A stretch of DNA of 64,000 nt from Thraustochytrium sp. TN22 (GCA_013306675.1 JABLUY010000047.1:108404-172403); one strand, 5' to 3'; positions 40,197-50,785 are shown, numbered from the stretch's first letter. Numbers and translations: made by a program. The notes: a model not told the origin generated them from the letters alone.

Positions 40197-42464
40197 ATGC
40201 CCAAGCTTCAGGTGCTGGGCGCGCGACTCAATGTGGCCAGCGATGACCTGTTCCTCGTCGGCCTCTTCGGGGTGGGCAAGAGCCTCTGCGGCGCTGTAGG
40301 AGGCGCGCTGCTCGCCACGGCGCTCGGCGGTCATGGGCTGCTCGCGGACGCCGACGCCTGCGGCGGTGCAGCGGCCGCCACGGACGAGGAGAGGAGCGCG
40401 GCCACGGCAGGCTGGCTCATGGTCGCCTACTACGTGGTTGCAGCTGGCCTCTTTGGCGTTATGTACCTGGTGAGCTCGAGCGGGACGCCTGCTGAGGTCG
40501 AGAAACGCGCCCTCATGCCGAGTATCGTAATCCTCATCATGCTCTGGTACGCCGTGGAGACAGCTGCGACCGGGTGGGTGACATACTTGGCGGCCAACTG
40601 GCCGACGGTCGAAGACGAGACGCCGGCCGGCGATGCGTGTGCCGCGCTGCTGGCCAAAAAGCACGTGCTGGTGAGCGTTGGCGCGGCGCTGCTGTGGTTC
40701 GACCTCGCTGTGCATATGCTGTGGTCCTATCTGTTCCAGCACCACTACAGTCCGCGGCGCGCGAACCGCCAGTCGTTGGGCAGCTTTGATCGCTCGGCAC
40801 AGGAGTGGGAGGGCTGCCTGCGGTTCTGGTGCAAGCTTCTGCGCTACGCGACGTGCAACCTCTTCGGTTTCGTGACGACTGGCGCAGACGCGGCCGAGAC
40901 GTACGAGGGCGTGGCGGAGGCAATGAACTGCTTCTTTCAGGGCACCAGCCTGACCATCACGGATGTGCTGGCGGCTGTCATCCTCATTCGGGCCGAGCAA
41001 AAGGCCGCCATGACGGACGACGACGCCGACGCGACCGCACAGCAAAAGAGCGCGCGCGTGGGAGACGCTGACACGCTCGCGGCCGCGGCGCGTGGCGACC
41101 CGGAGCATGGCGCGCGCGACCATCAGCCGCCTGAGCAGACTGAGCCGCCGAGCGAGGCCGCCATGGAGGACTTCCGCCAGCACTACGAGTACGTGCCGTA
41201 TATGGTCGCGCTGTATGGGTGGAAGCTGCTCGTTTATGCGCACACCGTGCGGCTGCGGCCGCTGCAGGGCGTGGCCAAGGTGCTCAAGCTGCCCGGGCTG
41301 CAGAAGCAGGCTCGACTGAGCCATGCGGACGGCGACAACCTGTGCGGGTGTGCAACGCAGGCGCTCCTGGGCGAGACGGCGCTCGACCCGGATAACGTGG
41401 TCTATGCGACTTTCTCGAGCGTGGCGATTCGACGCGACAGCAGCGTGCAAATCCCGCACGCCGTCATGGTGGACCACGCACGGCGCGCCGTGGTTGTTGC
41501 GATGCGGGGAACGCTGTCGCTCCAGGACCTCATGACGGACGCTATGCTGTCTCCCGCCTCGCTCGGGACAGCCGGCCAGACGTGGGGCTTTGATGGCTCG
41601 CGGCACCACGCGCATGAGGGCATGCTCAAGGTGGCCATGCGCGTGCGAGGGACGCTTGAGCGCAACCAGGTGCTGCACCGACTCTTGCGCGTGGCACAGC
41701 GCACCTACGAGCGGTCCTACCTGCCGGACGCCGAGGCAGCCCTGGACCCGGTTGTCGACTTTGACATCAGTGCGCTGCCAGACTGCTCCGGCTACGACCT
41801 TGTGATCCTCGGCCACAGTCTCGGTGCTGGTGTCGCCTCGCTCGTGACGCTCCTTCTGCGTCCCACCTTTCCGTCGGCGCGCTGCCTGGCCTACGCCGGC
41901 CCGGGCTGCGTCATGGACTACGAGCTGGCGGAGGCCTCCAAGGAGTGGTGCTCCAACCTTTACCTCGGCGACGACATCGTGCCCAGACTCAGCTGGCAGG
42001 CGCTCACCAACATTCGCGAGCGCGTCTTTGACGTGCTCTACCGCGCCAAGGTGTCCAAGGCGCGCATTCTCACTGCCGCCATTACAAATGCCTCGGCGCA
42101 TGAGCTCCTGTACCCTGAGGACCAGGTGCCGGCGACGCCGGGCCGCCTCGAGCTGCGGCGCCGCGCTGAAGACTTTATGGAGCGGCCCGCCACGCACCGC
42201 AGGGATCAGATTGCGCTCTTCGCGCCGGGCGCGCTCATGCACCTCGCCAAGGTTGGCGTTGAGGACCAGCGCGGCTGCTGCACGCGCAGTGGCAAGCCGA
42301 TCTACGAGCTGCGCTGGGTGCTCGACCGCCACGTCAACGGCACGCCTCTGCTCTCGCCGCGCTCTCTCTTTGACCATTTTCCGGACCTCATCCCGGCCGC
42401 CTGTGTCCAGGTTCTTGAGCGTAGCGGCCAGCTTGAAGCTGCCCACGTGCGGCAGCACTACTGA
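40197..42464 (+). CDS. Membrane lipase, class 3 / sn1-specific diacylglycerol-lipase-like
   Basis: 755 residues from the ATG at 40197. Four membrane helices lie in the N-terminal 185 residues (about 18-43, 72-93, 107-132, 155-181), as in diacylglycerol lipases alpha/beta. After a charged loop (about 270-310) comes an alpha/beta hydrolase of lipase class 3. It has 'VVVAMRGTLSLQDLMTDAML' (the oxyanion/RG-T region), 'VILGHSLGAGVASLV' with nucleophile Ser541 in GHSLG, and 'NLYLGDDIVPRLSW' with the probable acid Asp. DAG lipases release monoacylglycerol from membrane diacylglycerol. In an oleaginous protist it could act in lipid signalling or turnover (inference). A long complementary-strand frame covers this gene completely but is explained by G/C-ending codons. 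Confidence 0.85.
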   Translation: MPKLQVLGARLNVASDDLFLVGLFGVGKSLCGAVGGALLATALGGHGLLADADACGGAAAATDEERSAATAGWLMVAYYVVAAGLFGVMYLVSSSGTPAEVEKRALMPSIVILIMLWYAVETAATGWVTYLAANWPTVEDETPAGDACAALLAKKHVLVSVGAALLWFDLAVHMLWSYLFQHHYSPRRANRQSLGSFDRSAQEWEGCLRFWCKLLRYATCNLFGFVTTGADAAETYEGVAEAMNCFFQGTSLTITDVLAAVILIRAEQKAAMTDDDADATAQQKSARVGDADTLAAAARGDPEHGARDHQPPEQTEPPSEAAMEDFRQHYEYVPYMVALYGWKLLVYAHTVRLRPLQGVAKVLKLPGLQKQARLSHADGDNLCGCATQALLGETALDPDNVVYATFSSVAIRRDSSVQIPHAVMVDHARRAVVVAMRGTLSLQDLMTDAMLSPASLGTAGQTWGFDGSRHHAHEGMLKVAMRVRGTLERNQVLHRLLRVAQRTYERSYLPDAEAALDPVVDFDISALPDCSGYDLVILGHSLGAGVASLVTLLLRPTFPSARCLAYAGPGCVMDYELAEASKEWCSNLYLGDDIVPRLSWQALTNIRERVFDVLYRAKVSKARILTAAITNASAHELLYPEDQVPATPGRLELRRRAEDFMERPATHRRDQIALFAPGALMHLAKVGVEDQRGCCTRSGKPIYELRWVLDRHVNGTPLLSPRSLFDHFPDLIPAACVQVLERSGQLEAAHVRQHY

Positions 42465-43710
42465 CTCCAGCTAGCTCTAGAGGCTTCTAGTAACTACTAG
42501 AGCATGTCTACGTAGGTAGGCCTCATGATCATGTGGTGATTTTTTGTGGGTGGGACGGGGCGACCTGGAGTCAGCGCCTTCTCTCAACTTGCTTGTTCGC
42601 AGTGGTCGCGGGGAGCGGGACCATGATGCACACTACCTACTGCGGACAAAATTTGTTGCCCTCGACGCCCCTCTGTTTCAACGACGAAAGAAAGGCGAAC
42701 CTGACCGCTGATTTGCAGATGCTCTACTTCGAGTGCAGGTGTCGAACAAAAGACTCTGTCTTTATCGTTGTATGCAGGATGCTTGCGTCTGCCGTCCGCC
42801 AGCCAGACACATTCGCGGGCTAGCTTGCTTGCTTGCTTGCCGGGAGACTCTCCATGTCTCGCTGGCATCGTTGCTGGAGCGTTCACGCGATGGCCGAAGC
42901 TTCCGCGAACCACGCTTTTGCCGCCGCCCTCACCTGGCTCACCATCGTCGCGGCGCGCGAGCAGGCGCGAGCAGCTCACGCTGCCTGTTCGCGGCCAGCG
43001 AAGCGCGCCACGGGGCCTTCCGCCGGACCAATCGCTGCAAGGCTCAGCAAAAGCAGCAAGACCGTTTGCGTGCCAACCGCTGATGACGCGGCCTCTGCCT
43101 CGGGATCGAACTCGCTGCGCGGCTGCGGCTGGGCGCCACGATCATCTCATGAGTAAAAGAAGGTATTACCGGGACTACAACCCCGCTGCGCTGCAGCAGC
43201 GGTTCGTTGTGGCCGAGGCGTGTCTGCAAGCCGTCGTCCGAGATTGGATTCGAAGATAGCGCCAACCCAGACCTAGGCTAGGCTGGGCGGCCTAGGCCTA
43301 GCTCAACCGACGAGATCGGAGATGATCGATCATCATCTTTCAAGGCTCGCCAAGCATCTTTCCGTGGCAAACAGCAAGTAAGGATCACCGCACCATCCGA
43401 GACCCGTCCGAGCAAGCTTCACGGTTCGGCCAGCCTGGGCCAGCGTCCGCGCAAAGTTCTTGTGCCGGCGAAGGCACACCGTTGCGAATGAGGTGGGGCA
43501 CAAAATCGAGGAATTCGCGCGGGACTGCAGTGCCCTGCCCTGCGCAGCCTGCGCAGACCAAGAACCCGCTCCGGCTGCAGCAGACCTCGAACAGAAGGCT
43601 ACTCCGAGTGGCGAGCGACCCCGTGGCAGCGCAGCAGCAGCGGCGGCGACAGCGGCAGGCAGCAGCGGAGCAGCGGCGGCAGGAGCGCAGGCGTCAGGCC
43701 CGGCTGCACG
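42465..43710. other. 1.2 kb intergenic region before the aminotransferase gene
   Basis: It starts with a CTAG-rich tract (42468-42504). It contains a CTTG run (42823-42840) and AGGCCTAGG-type repeats near 43270-43302. Open frames begin at non-ATG codons and lack third-position bias. No gene supported. Confidence 0.5.
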
Positions 43711-45336
43711 ATGGCGTCCAAGAGTTGGGTCATTCCTCGTACGTTGAAGGCAGAGACAGACAGGACAGGAGAAGCTCGAGACGCCCGACGCTCAGGACGC
43801 TCCAGCGGCCGGCCGAGGGGAGTCTCAGGGCGCGGGCCTGCGAGCGAGGCCTGCGAAAGGTCCGGGCGGGCGTCTCCGATGCGGACCGTGGCCATGCGCT
43901 TGCCGCGTCTCACGGGCGCGACGCGCAGCGGCGGAGGCGGCGGCGGCGCTCCGCGGCAGTCAGGACCGGGGACTTGTCCATCAGTGAACTGGCCTACCGA
44001 GCGACAGGCAGACTGGCAGGCAGGCAGGCAGGCAGGCAAAGAGAACGATGACTGACGGTTGGGTGAACATCATGGTTGGCGCGACGCATGCACAGAGACC
44101 AAGGCGGCGACGCAGACGGTGAACGTGATCCGCAACATCCTGGACACGATCGCGGTGCCGCCCGAGCAGCCGGACAAGAAGCTCATCCCGCTGAGCATCG
44201 GCGATCCGACGGTTTTCGGCAACCTGAACACCGCGCCGGTGGTGATCAAGGCGCTCCAGGATGCGTCTGGAAACTGCAAGTCGCACGGGTACCAGCACAC
44301 GACCGGCAGCCTGGCGGCGCGCACGGCGGTGGCGAAGCGGCAGGCCGCGGCGACCGGCCGCGATGTGACAGCTCAGGACGTGGTGCTGACGAGCGGGTGC
44401 TCGGGCGCGCTGGAGATCGCCTTCAAGGCTCTGGTGAACGAGGGCGAAACGCTGCTGCTGCCCAAGCCCGGGTTCCCGCTGTACGAGACCCTGGCGCAGA
44501 GCTACGGCATCAAGGTCAGGCATTACCCGCTCCTGCCCGAGCGCGACTGGGAGGTGGACCTGGACGCGCTGGAGGACATGCTGGACGACTCGTGTCGTGC
44601 CATCCTGCTCAACAACCCGTCGAACCCGTGCGGTAGTGTGTGGTCGGCGGAGCACTTGCGTGAGGTGCTGGCGGTCTGCGAGCGGCACCGCCTGCCGGTG
44701 ATCTCGGATGAGATCTACGGCAACCTGGTCTTCTCGGACACGACCTTTTACCCTGCGGCCTCGCTGACGACCTCGGTGCCCATCCTCGAGCTGGGCGGCC
44801 TGGCCAAGGAGTTCTTGCTGCCGGGCGCCCGCGTGGGATGGCTCATCTTCCATGACGTGCACTTCGAGGACGGCCACTCGGCGCTGGAGCAGGTGCGCAA
44901 TAGTGCGCTGCGCTTCTCGCAGCTGATCCTGGGCTGCAACACCATCATGCAGGCCGCCATGCCGGCCTTCCTGACGCCCGAGCCGGACTCCAAGGAGTCC
45001 CGCGAGCTCGAGCAGTTCAATCGCGACACGGTTGCGCAGCTCGAGGGCAACGCCAAGTTTGCCGCCAAGCGGCTCGCTGCGGTGCACGGCCTGCGCGTCG
45101 TCGCTCCGCGGGGCGCCATGTACATTATGCTGGAGATCGACCAGAGCGTCGTCGCGCTCGACGACATGACCTTCACGCAGCAGCTGCTCCAGGAGGAGCT
45201 CGTTTTCGTGCTCCCGGGCTCCTGCTTTGGCCTCAAGAACTTTGTGCGCATCGTCTTTACCGCGCCTGAGGACATTATCGCCGAGGCCTGCGACCGCATC
45301 GAGGCCTTTATGGAGCGCCACGCCACTTCGGCGTGA
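43711..45336 (+). CDS. Tyrosine aminotransferase-like PLP enzyme, two exons
   Basis: Predicted join of 43711-43738 and 44096-45336, giving 422 residues. The long frame alone has no usable ATG: an in-frame TGA lies at 44053-44055 and the first internal Met is deep in the fold. A GTACGT donor at 43739 and a CACAG acceptor at 44091-44095 join in phase to give 'MASKSWVIPQTKAATQTVN'. The Trp-to-Asn spacing then equals that of human TAT ('RWSVRPS...TFNPIR'). The rest is family-typical: 'IPLSIGDPTVFGNL', 'LTSGCSGAL', 'PKPGFPLYETLA', 'NNPSNPCGSV', 'SDEIYGNLVFSD', and PLP Lys247 in 'GGLAKEF'. It transaminates Tyr (perhaps Phe or other aromatics) with 2-oxoglutarate, yielding glutamate, the first step of tyrosine catabolism. 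No organelle presequence is evident. The next genes make glutamate synthase. Confidence 0.87.
43739..44095 (+). other. Predicted GT-AG intron of the tyrosine aminotransferase gene (357 nt, phase 1)
   Basis: Donor GTACGT, acceptor CACAG, with a CTGAC branch-like site at 44051-44055. Exon 1 is 28 nt, exon 2 begins with the two bases completing a Gln codon. Support comes from phase, lack of any other start and the restored conserved N-terminal spacing. It is the only intron I can argue for in the window. Confidence 0.7.
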
Positions 45337-45530
45337 ACGATGCGCGAGGACTGAGAGAAGAGAAAGAGAGATAGAGAGCCTAACCATGGACAAGTCCAGT
45401 CGGAGAACCTGCTGCACGCCACGCGTTTGGGCGCAAGGCAAAGGACACGACCTTTCCTGTCATTTTAGTCTGACAGTGAATATATACCGAGAGGCCAACA
45501 CGCCGCCTTCACCAACTGACAAGGAGAAAA

Positions 45531-45536
45531 AATAAA
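45531..45536 (+). promoter_or_regulatory. Possible poly(A) signal AATAAA of the aminotransferase gene
   Basis: AATAAA in an A-rich stretch 195 bp after the TGA stop. Position plausible, signal type unverified in this organism. Confidence 0.3.
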
Positions 45537-45598
45537 AAGAAAGAGAAAACCATTGAAGAGCGTTTTTGCATGTTCATGGCAGCATCACACATTGATGA

Positions 45599-45718
45599 CG
45601 ACGGACCGTGGAAAGCAACAAGAGACCTGGACAGCCGCAGCCGCAGCCCAAGGCGCGCCCCACCTTTCTCGAGCGCCTCGACTCCGACGCCGAGGACGAC
45701 CTGCTTGAGGAACGCTGA
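45599..45718 (+). other. Orphan coding-like stretch, possible 3' exon or gene remnant
   Basis: A 39-codon frame without ATG between two stops. Its second half reads 'KARPTFLERLDSDAEDDLLE' with almost every codon ending in G or C, as in real genes of this window and unlike the flanking DNA. It ends at TGA 45716-45718. It could be the last exon of a small spliced gene or a relic. An overlapping ATG frame of about 59 codons has mixed codon use and Ser/Arg from a CAGCCG repeat, so I do not favour it. Confidence 0.3.
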
Positions 45719-45736
45719 CCGTAAGCAGCCTCTCTC

Positions 45737-45758
45737 TCTAGCTAGCTAGCTAGCTAGC
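45737..45758. repeat. (CTAG)n microsatellite
   Basis: Five CTAG units between the convergent genes. Confidence 0.9.
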
Positions 45759-46228
45759 TCGCTTGCAAGCTTCTTAGTTAGAGACCTTGCACCATGATTG
45801 AAAGGTTTCACTGTCAGTGCCGCGGTGCCCGGGTAAGAGCCTCTCAAAGGCCATCCCATTCCAAGAGCGCAGTGCAGCCGTGTGGTTGATGTTCACGCAG
45901 ATACGCACAGGGGTTACTACATCACATCGCAGTGCAGCTATTATGTAGGTCTTCCTCGCTTCTTCGCTTTCGCTTGTGGAAAATTGCTTGCCAGAGAAAA
46001 GAGCGGGCACGGGCGCAGCAAAGAAGAGGCGCTGTACCGAAGCGCGCCACACGCGCGCGCGGAAAAGGTGAAGCCCTTCGCCTCTTGATCACCAGGCGCG
46101 TTTGAGTCGCTCGGTCGTTCTTGTGAGTGTGTTGTGTTGGAAAACATGAGAGGTGTCGCGAGAGACAGCGCGGCACACGCACGGCAGCAGGGCGGACAGG
46201 ACGGACAGTGGGGAGTTCACACTGTAAA

Positions 46229-46308
46229 GTGGTCGTCGTAAGACGTGGTCGTCGTAAGATGTGGTCGTCGTAAGACGCGGTCGTTGTAAGACGCGATCGT
46301 CGTAAGAC
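46229..46308. repeat. Five tandem copies of a 16 bp unit
   Basis: Consensus GTGGTCGTCGTAAGAC at 46229, 46245, 46261, 46277 and 46293. The first three differ at one position; copies four and five carry GC for GT at the start and one further change each. It ends 70 bp beyond the small-subunit stop, so it probably sits in or near the 3' UTR. Confidence 0.95.
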
Positions 46309-46377
46309 GCGAGAAAAGTGCGAGCGGAGTCCCACTCAGCAGCCTCCCCCCGAGTCAAACTCAGTCTCGCACTCTCA

Positions 46378-48153
46378 TCAGAGAGCAGCAGCGGTGGCGT
46401 CGGCGGAAGCGTCGGCAGAAAGGTACTTGTCGACGGCCTCGGCAGCGCCACGGCCCTCGTTGATGGCCCAAACGACGAGGGACTGGCCGCGGCGGCAGTC
46501 GCCAGCGGCGAAGAGGCCCGGCACGGAGGTGTTGTAGTCGCCGTAGGCGGCCTTGACGTTGCCGCGCTCGTCGGCGTCGAGCGCGAAGGCGTTGATGAGG
46601 TTCTCCTCGGGGCTGAGGAAGCCCATGGCGCAGAGCACGAGGTCGGCCGGGATGGTCTGCTCGGAGTTGGGGACCTCGACGAAGGCGCCGTCCTTGAACT
46701 CGACGGACGAGATGACGACGCCCTTGACGTTGCCCTTGCCGTCGTCAAGCAGGCGCTTGGTCTGCACGGAGTAGTGGCGCGGGTCGGAGCCGAAGACGGA
46801 CTGGCTCTCCTCGTGGCCGTAGTCGAGCTTGTAGACCTTGGGGAAGAGCGGCCAGGGGTTGGCGTGCGCGTCGCGCTTGGGCGGGCTCTTGGCGAGGAGC
46901 TCGAGGTTGATGACGCTCTTGCAGTACTGACGGAGCGAGGTGCCGATGCAGTCCGTGCCGGTGTCACCGCCGCCAATCACGACGACGTTCTTGCCCTCGG
47001 CGGAGATGAGCTCGTCGGTCCACTGGTTGCGGAAGTTGCCGTCGGCGTCGAGCTTGAGGTCCTTCTGGTTGGCGGTGAGGAAGGTCATGGCCGGGTAGAC
47101 GCCGTTGAGGTCAGCGCCGGGGCAGTTGAGCAGGCGCGGCTTGGTCGCACCGACGGCGAGCACGACGGCGTCGTAGGCGCTGCGGAGCTCGGCGGCGTCC
47201 TTGTTGACGCCGATCTCGGCGTTGCACTCGAAGGTGATGCCCTCGGCGCGCAGAAGGTCGACGCGACGGTCGACCGTGCGCTTGTCGAGCTTGGGGTTGG
47301 GGATACCGTAATAGAGCAGGCCACCGACCTTGTCCTCGCGCTCGAAGACGGTGACGGTGTGGCCGAGCTGGTTGAGCTGGTCGGCGGCGGCGAGGCCGGC
47401 CGGGCCGCTGCCGATGATGGCCACCTTCTTGCCGGAGCGGTCCTCCTCGGGCACCAGCCGGGGCTGGATCCAGCCCTCCTTCCAGGCGCGCTCGACGATG
47501 GCGTACTCCATGTTTTTGATGGTGACCGGGTCGTCGATGAGTCCGGCGACGCAGGCGCCCTCGCAGGGCGCGGGGCAGACGCGGCCGGTGAACTCGGGGA
47601 AGTTGTTGGTCTTGTGCAGGCGGTCGATGGCCTCGAGCCACTGGTCGTTGAGCACGAGGTCGTTCCACTCGGGGATGAGGTTGTTGACGGGGCAGCCCGT
47701 GTGCGTCTGGCAAAAGGGCGTGCCGCAGTCCATGCAGCGCGCGGCCTGGCGCTTCTGCTCCGCCGGGTCGTCGTGGCCGGGCGAGTTGATCTCGGCCCAG
47801 TCCTGGAGCCGCATCTTGGACGGCCGGTACGGCTCAGCCTTGCGCTTGAAGTCCACGAACCCGCGCGGGCTCTTGCCCTGCGGCACGGTCAGCTGCACGG
47901 CGGGCGCGGCGGCGCCCGAGGCGGCCGCCGTCTTCTTGTCGCCGCCCTCTGCCGCGCCCAGGGCGCGCACCGAGCGCTCCAGCTGGTCCACCTTAAGCAT
48001 GAGCTGCGTCAGCATGTCGTCCAGCCGCCGCTGCTGCGCGTCCGCGTCGCCGCTGCCGCCCGCCGCCGCCGAGAGCTGCCTCGCGCCTGCGCCGGGCGCC
48101 GCGCGCACCAGGGCCGCGCGCCGGGCCGCCGCCGCGGGCAGCCGCCGCATCAT
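46378..48153 (-). CDS. gltD: Glutamate synthase, small (NAD(P)H-oxidising) subunit, mitochondrial
   Basis: 591 residues from the double ATG at 48148-48153. The first ~30 residues ([20 protein letters not shown]) are Arg/Ala-rich without acids, a typical mitochondrial presequence. A short helical spacer follows, then the GltD core from about residue 95. It has iron-sulphur cysteines C140, C143, C148, C154 ([15 protein letters not shown]) and C193, C197, C201 (CPAPCEGAC), FAD motif GSGPAG (248-253) and NAD(P)H motif GGGDTG (394-399). It ends with '[20 protein letters not shown]'. It takes electrons from NAD(P)H and passes them to the large subunit, which turns glutamine and 2-oxoglutarate into two glutamates. 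The frame opens further to 48747 through GC-rich leader sequence, which is not counted. The large-subunit gene is divergent, 3.5 kb away. Confidence 0.95.
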   Translation of the reverse strand: MMRRLPAAAARRAALVRAAPGAGARQLSAAAGGSGDADAQQRRLDDMLTQLMLKVDQLERSVRALGAAEGGDKKTAAASGAAAPAVQLTVPQGKSPRGFVDFKRKAEPYRPSKMRLQDWAEINSPGHDDPAEQKRQAARCMDCGTPFCQTHTGCPVNNLIPEWNDLVLNDQWLEAIDRLHKTNNFPEFTGRVCPAPCEGACVAGLIDDPVTIKNMEYAIVERAWKEGWIQPRLVPEEDRSGKKVAIIGSGPAGLAAADQLNQLGHTVTVFEREDKVGGLLYYGIPNPKLDKRTVDRRVDLLRAEGITFECNAEIGVNKDAAELRSAYDAVVLAVGATKPRLLNCPGADLNGVYPAMTFLTANQKDLKLDADGNFRNQWTDELISAEGKNVVVIGGGDTGTDCIGTSLRQYCKSVINLELLAKSPPKRDAHANPWPLFPKVYKLDYGHEESQSVFGSDPRHYSVQTKRLLDDGKGNVKGVVISSVEFKDGAFVEVPNSEQTIPADLVLCAMGFLSPEENLINAFALDADERGNVKAAYGDYNTSVPGLFAAGDCRRGQSLVVWAINEGRGAAEAVDKYLSADASADATAAAL

Positions 48154-48154
48154 C

Positions 48155-48228
48155 GCTCGCCTCGCCTCGCCTCGCCTGCGCTCTGCGCCTCGGCCGTGCG
48201 CGCTCGCTCGCTCGCTCGCTCGCTCGCT
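48155..48228. repeat. GCCTC and CTCG runs immediately upstream of the small-subunit ATG
   Basis: Four CGCCT-type pentanucleotides abut the start codon (48155-48178). About seven CTCG units follow (48201-48228). Both lie in the probable 5' leader. Confidence 0.85.
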
Positions 48229-48244
48229 GCCGCGCGCTCGCCGC

Positions 48245-48281
<37 letters not shown>

Positions 48282-50755
48282 TCCTCTCCGCCGCCGCCCT
48301 CGCCGCGCGCTTCCCGTCTGCCGCCGCAGCTGCGCAGCCGGAGCCTGCCTGCACCGCGCCAGTCTTTTCCAACGTGCACACTGCCGTCGACTCTGCGCGC
48401 CGCCGCCGCGTTAGCTGGTTTGCGCGCTGCAGTGCACTGGCAGCGGCGGTGGCGGATGGATGCCGCTGCAATCGCTGTCGCCGCGCACTGCAGCCCTTGC
48501 TCGCAGCCGCCTCCGCGCACGCTGCCTGCCGCCCGCGCGGGCCCGCGCGGCGCTCTGGGAACCTGCCGGAGGCGAGGCGAGGCGAGGCGAGGCGAGCCGA
48601 GCCTCGCCGGCGGGCTGGTGCTTGCTGCCAGGTAGTAGCAGCTGACGGCGACGCCTCGCCTCCAAGTCGCCTCGCTCGCCTCGCCGTCACGACGCCGCTG
48701 TGCACAAGCGCGAGCGCGACGCTGGCGGCCCGGCGGCGAGGCGCCACTGGCAGCTCGGCCAGCCTCGGCCTGCCACTGACTGACAGCGAGGCGGATGACG
48801 CCGCCAGCGCTTTGATCCACCGCTGCCTGCAGTGGTAACTAGTGTCAGCCAGCTAGGCTAGTGTCAGCCAGCCTGAGCTCGCACGCCGACTCACTCGCCT
48901 TGCTGCCAGTTGTGCCCGCACTCGCCGCCACTGCACCGGGAGCGCGTGGCTGCTCGGACCGCGCACGCGCCGCTCCGAGTCCTTGCCGGTGCCTGGCCTC
49001 AGGCCGGCCTGCCGGCCTGCCCGCGGGCCCCGCGGGGGCTGGCTGGCCGGGCGCCCTCAGGCCGGCGCGAGCTGGCCGCCGCCGCCGCGCGCCGCGCCGC
49101 GACCTCGCCCCGCCGCCGCCGTCCGAGCCCCCTGGCGGGCTCGCTCGCCGCGGCGCTGCCTGCCCTTGCCTGCCTTTGCAGCGCAGCTCTTTCTATCGGC
49201 TGGGACCGCGGCGGCGCGTCCCACTGGGCCGCGGCAGCGCGCCCGCCCCCCGCGGCGGCGTACATTGGCCCGAGTGGGCCGCCCCTCACGGCACTCTGCG
49301 GAGCACAGAGGGGGGGGCGCGCGCAGGTCCCGGCCGGCCCGACAACCCGCCGAGGGGGGACGCGGGCGCGGGGTCCCGGCGCGGCGACATTTCCTCGGCG
49401 GGCGCCTTACGCGGGGCAGCGGCGCGCGCTGGCGGCGCGGGCGCGCGCGCGTGCGTAAGGCGGCGGGCGCGCGACCACCCATCGGTCGCTGACCGCCTGC
49501 AGGAAGCAGGAGGGCGGCCCTCACTGGGCCCGCAGTGGCGCTGGTCAGGTGGCAGTGGGCCAGTGGCGCGGCGGCAGGGCAGTGCCGGTCACGGTGTGTG
49601 TGTGAGAGTGCGCCTTCCCGCGCCGTTCTAGCTCTAGCTAGCCGAGGCAGCGATGATCACGAGCCACCGGCACTGCCAGGCGAGGCGCCCGGCGGCGCGG
49701 GGAGCCGCGGCGCGGCGGCGCGGCAGCGGCCACGGCGGGCGACCTGCGCACGACCTCGAGGCTTGGCCGAGGCGCAACGTGACAGGCACTGGCACTGGCG
49801 CTGACCATGACTGGCACTCCAGGAGAGAGTGGGCGATGATGACGAGCTGGGGAGGACCAAAAAGCGGCAGGCGCGACTTGAAGTGGAGCAAGGGCTGGAA
49901 CAAAGGCGGGGTTGGTTGTCACCGTGACGGTGCGGCGCTGGCAGCTGCAGCGAGCTAGCTGGCAGCAAAGCGAGCTTCCAGGGCGGCGGCGCTGCCGGAA
50001 CGCGGCGCGATGGGTGGCTGCGCAGCGCGCTCGTGGCGCGCGAGCATGTTTTCCTGCCGGTGCCAGTGGTGCCAGCACCTGCGTGCTCGTTACGCTGCTG
50101 TCTGCCCCTGCCTGCCTGCCAGCAGCCATCGTGCCATCTGCCTGCACTGCACCGCTCTGGCGCTCCAGCTAGCCATTGATCCCCGCACGCGCCCTACCAG
50201 GCAGCGAGCGGGGGCTTGCTTGCATTGCTTGCTTGCTTGCTTGCCAGGCTCTGCGCAGGTGCGCGGCGCTCGCGGCGCCGCGCCGCGCCTGCGCCGGCGC
50301 GGCAAGCTTCTCGCCCTCGCAAGTTGTCTTCTCGTTCGTTCGAAAGTTGCAGCCGGCTGGCTCAAGCTGGCTGGCCGGCCAGGAAAGGTGCTTTCAAGCG
50401 CCAACGTGAAGGCGAGCTCAAGCCCGCTCAAGCCCGCCAGCGACCTGTCGCTGGCTGGTTCGCGGGCGCTTGCCTGCCTGAGACGCTCGCGGCGCGCCGC
50501 CGGCGCCTCGAGGTGGCCAGCGGCTGGCCACGGCAGCCGGCCGGCTGGCTGGCTTCGCGGTGAGGCCGGCGGGCGCCGTGGCCACCGGCACCGCCCCGTC
50601 GTGGAAGGCCGGCGGGCCCGCGCCGCGCTGCGCCGCGTCGACTTGGAGGCGGCACACAGCGGCACACGGCACGGGGCAGCTGGCAGGCAAGAGCTGCCAC
50701 TGGCGCTGCTCGTCACCCGCCTCACTGCACCGCTCCGCGCGGCGCTGCACCGCTC

Positions 50756-50785
50756 GGCTCGGCTCGGCTCGGCTCGGCTCGGCTC
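50756..50785. repeat. (GGCTC)6 pentanucleotide array
   Basis: Six GGCTC units in the shared upstream region. Confidence 0.9.

Larger units (their letters stand above)
45337..46377. other. Intergenic region between convergent aminotransferase and glutamate synthase small-subunit genes
   Basis: Contains the possible poly(A) signal, an orphan coding-like stretch (45599-45718), a CTAG run (45737-45758) and a 16 bp tandem array (46229-46308). No complete gene seen. Confidence 0.5.

Noticed and set aside
40149-42458. 769-codon open frame on the minus strand
   Set aside because: Full antisense shadow of the lipase gene, starting and ending with it; the lipase frame has the GHSLG motif and membrane helices.
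44048-44122. ATG at 44048 as start of the aminotransferase
   Set aside because: It is in another frame and meets a stop within 25 codons. A 21 bp intron needed to rescue it would be too short.
48154-48747. 198-residue N-terminal extension of the small glutamate synthase subunit
   Set aside because: It consists of poly-Gly and Arg/Ala/Ser repeats translated from microsatellites. The ATG-ATG at 48148-48153 starts a clear mitochondrial presequence.
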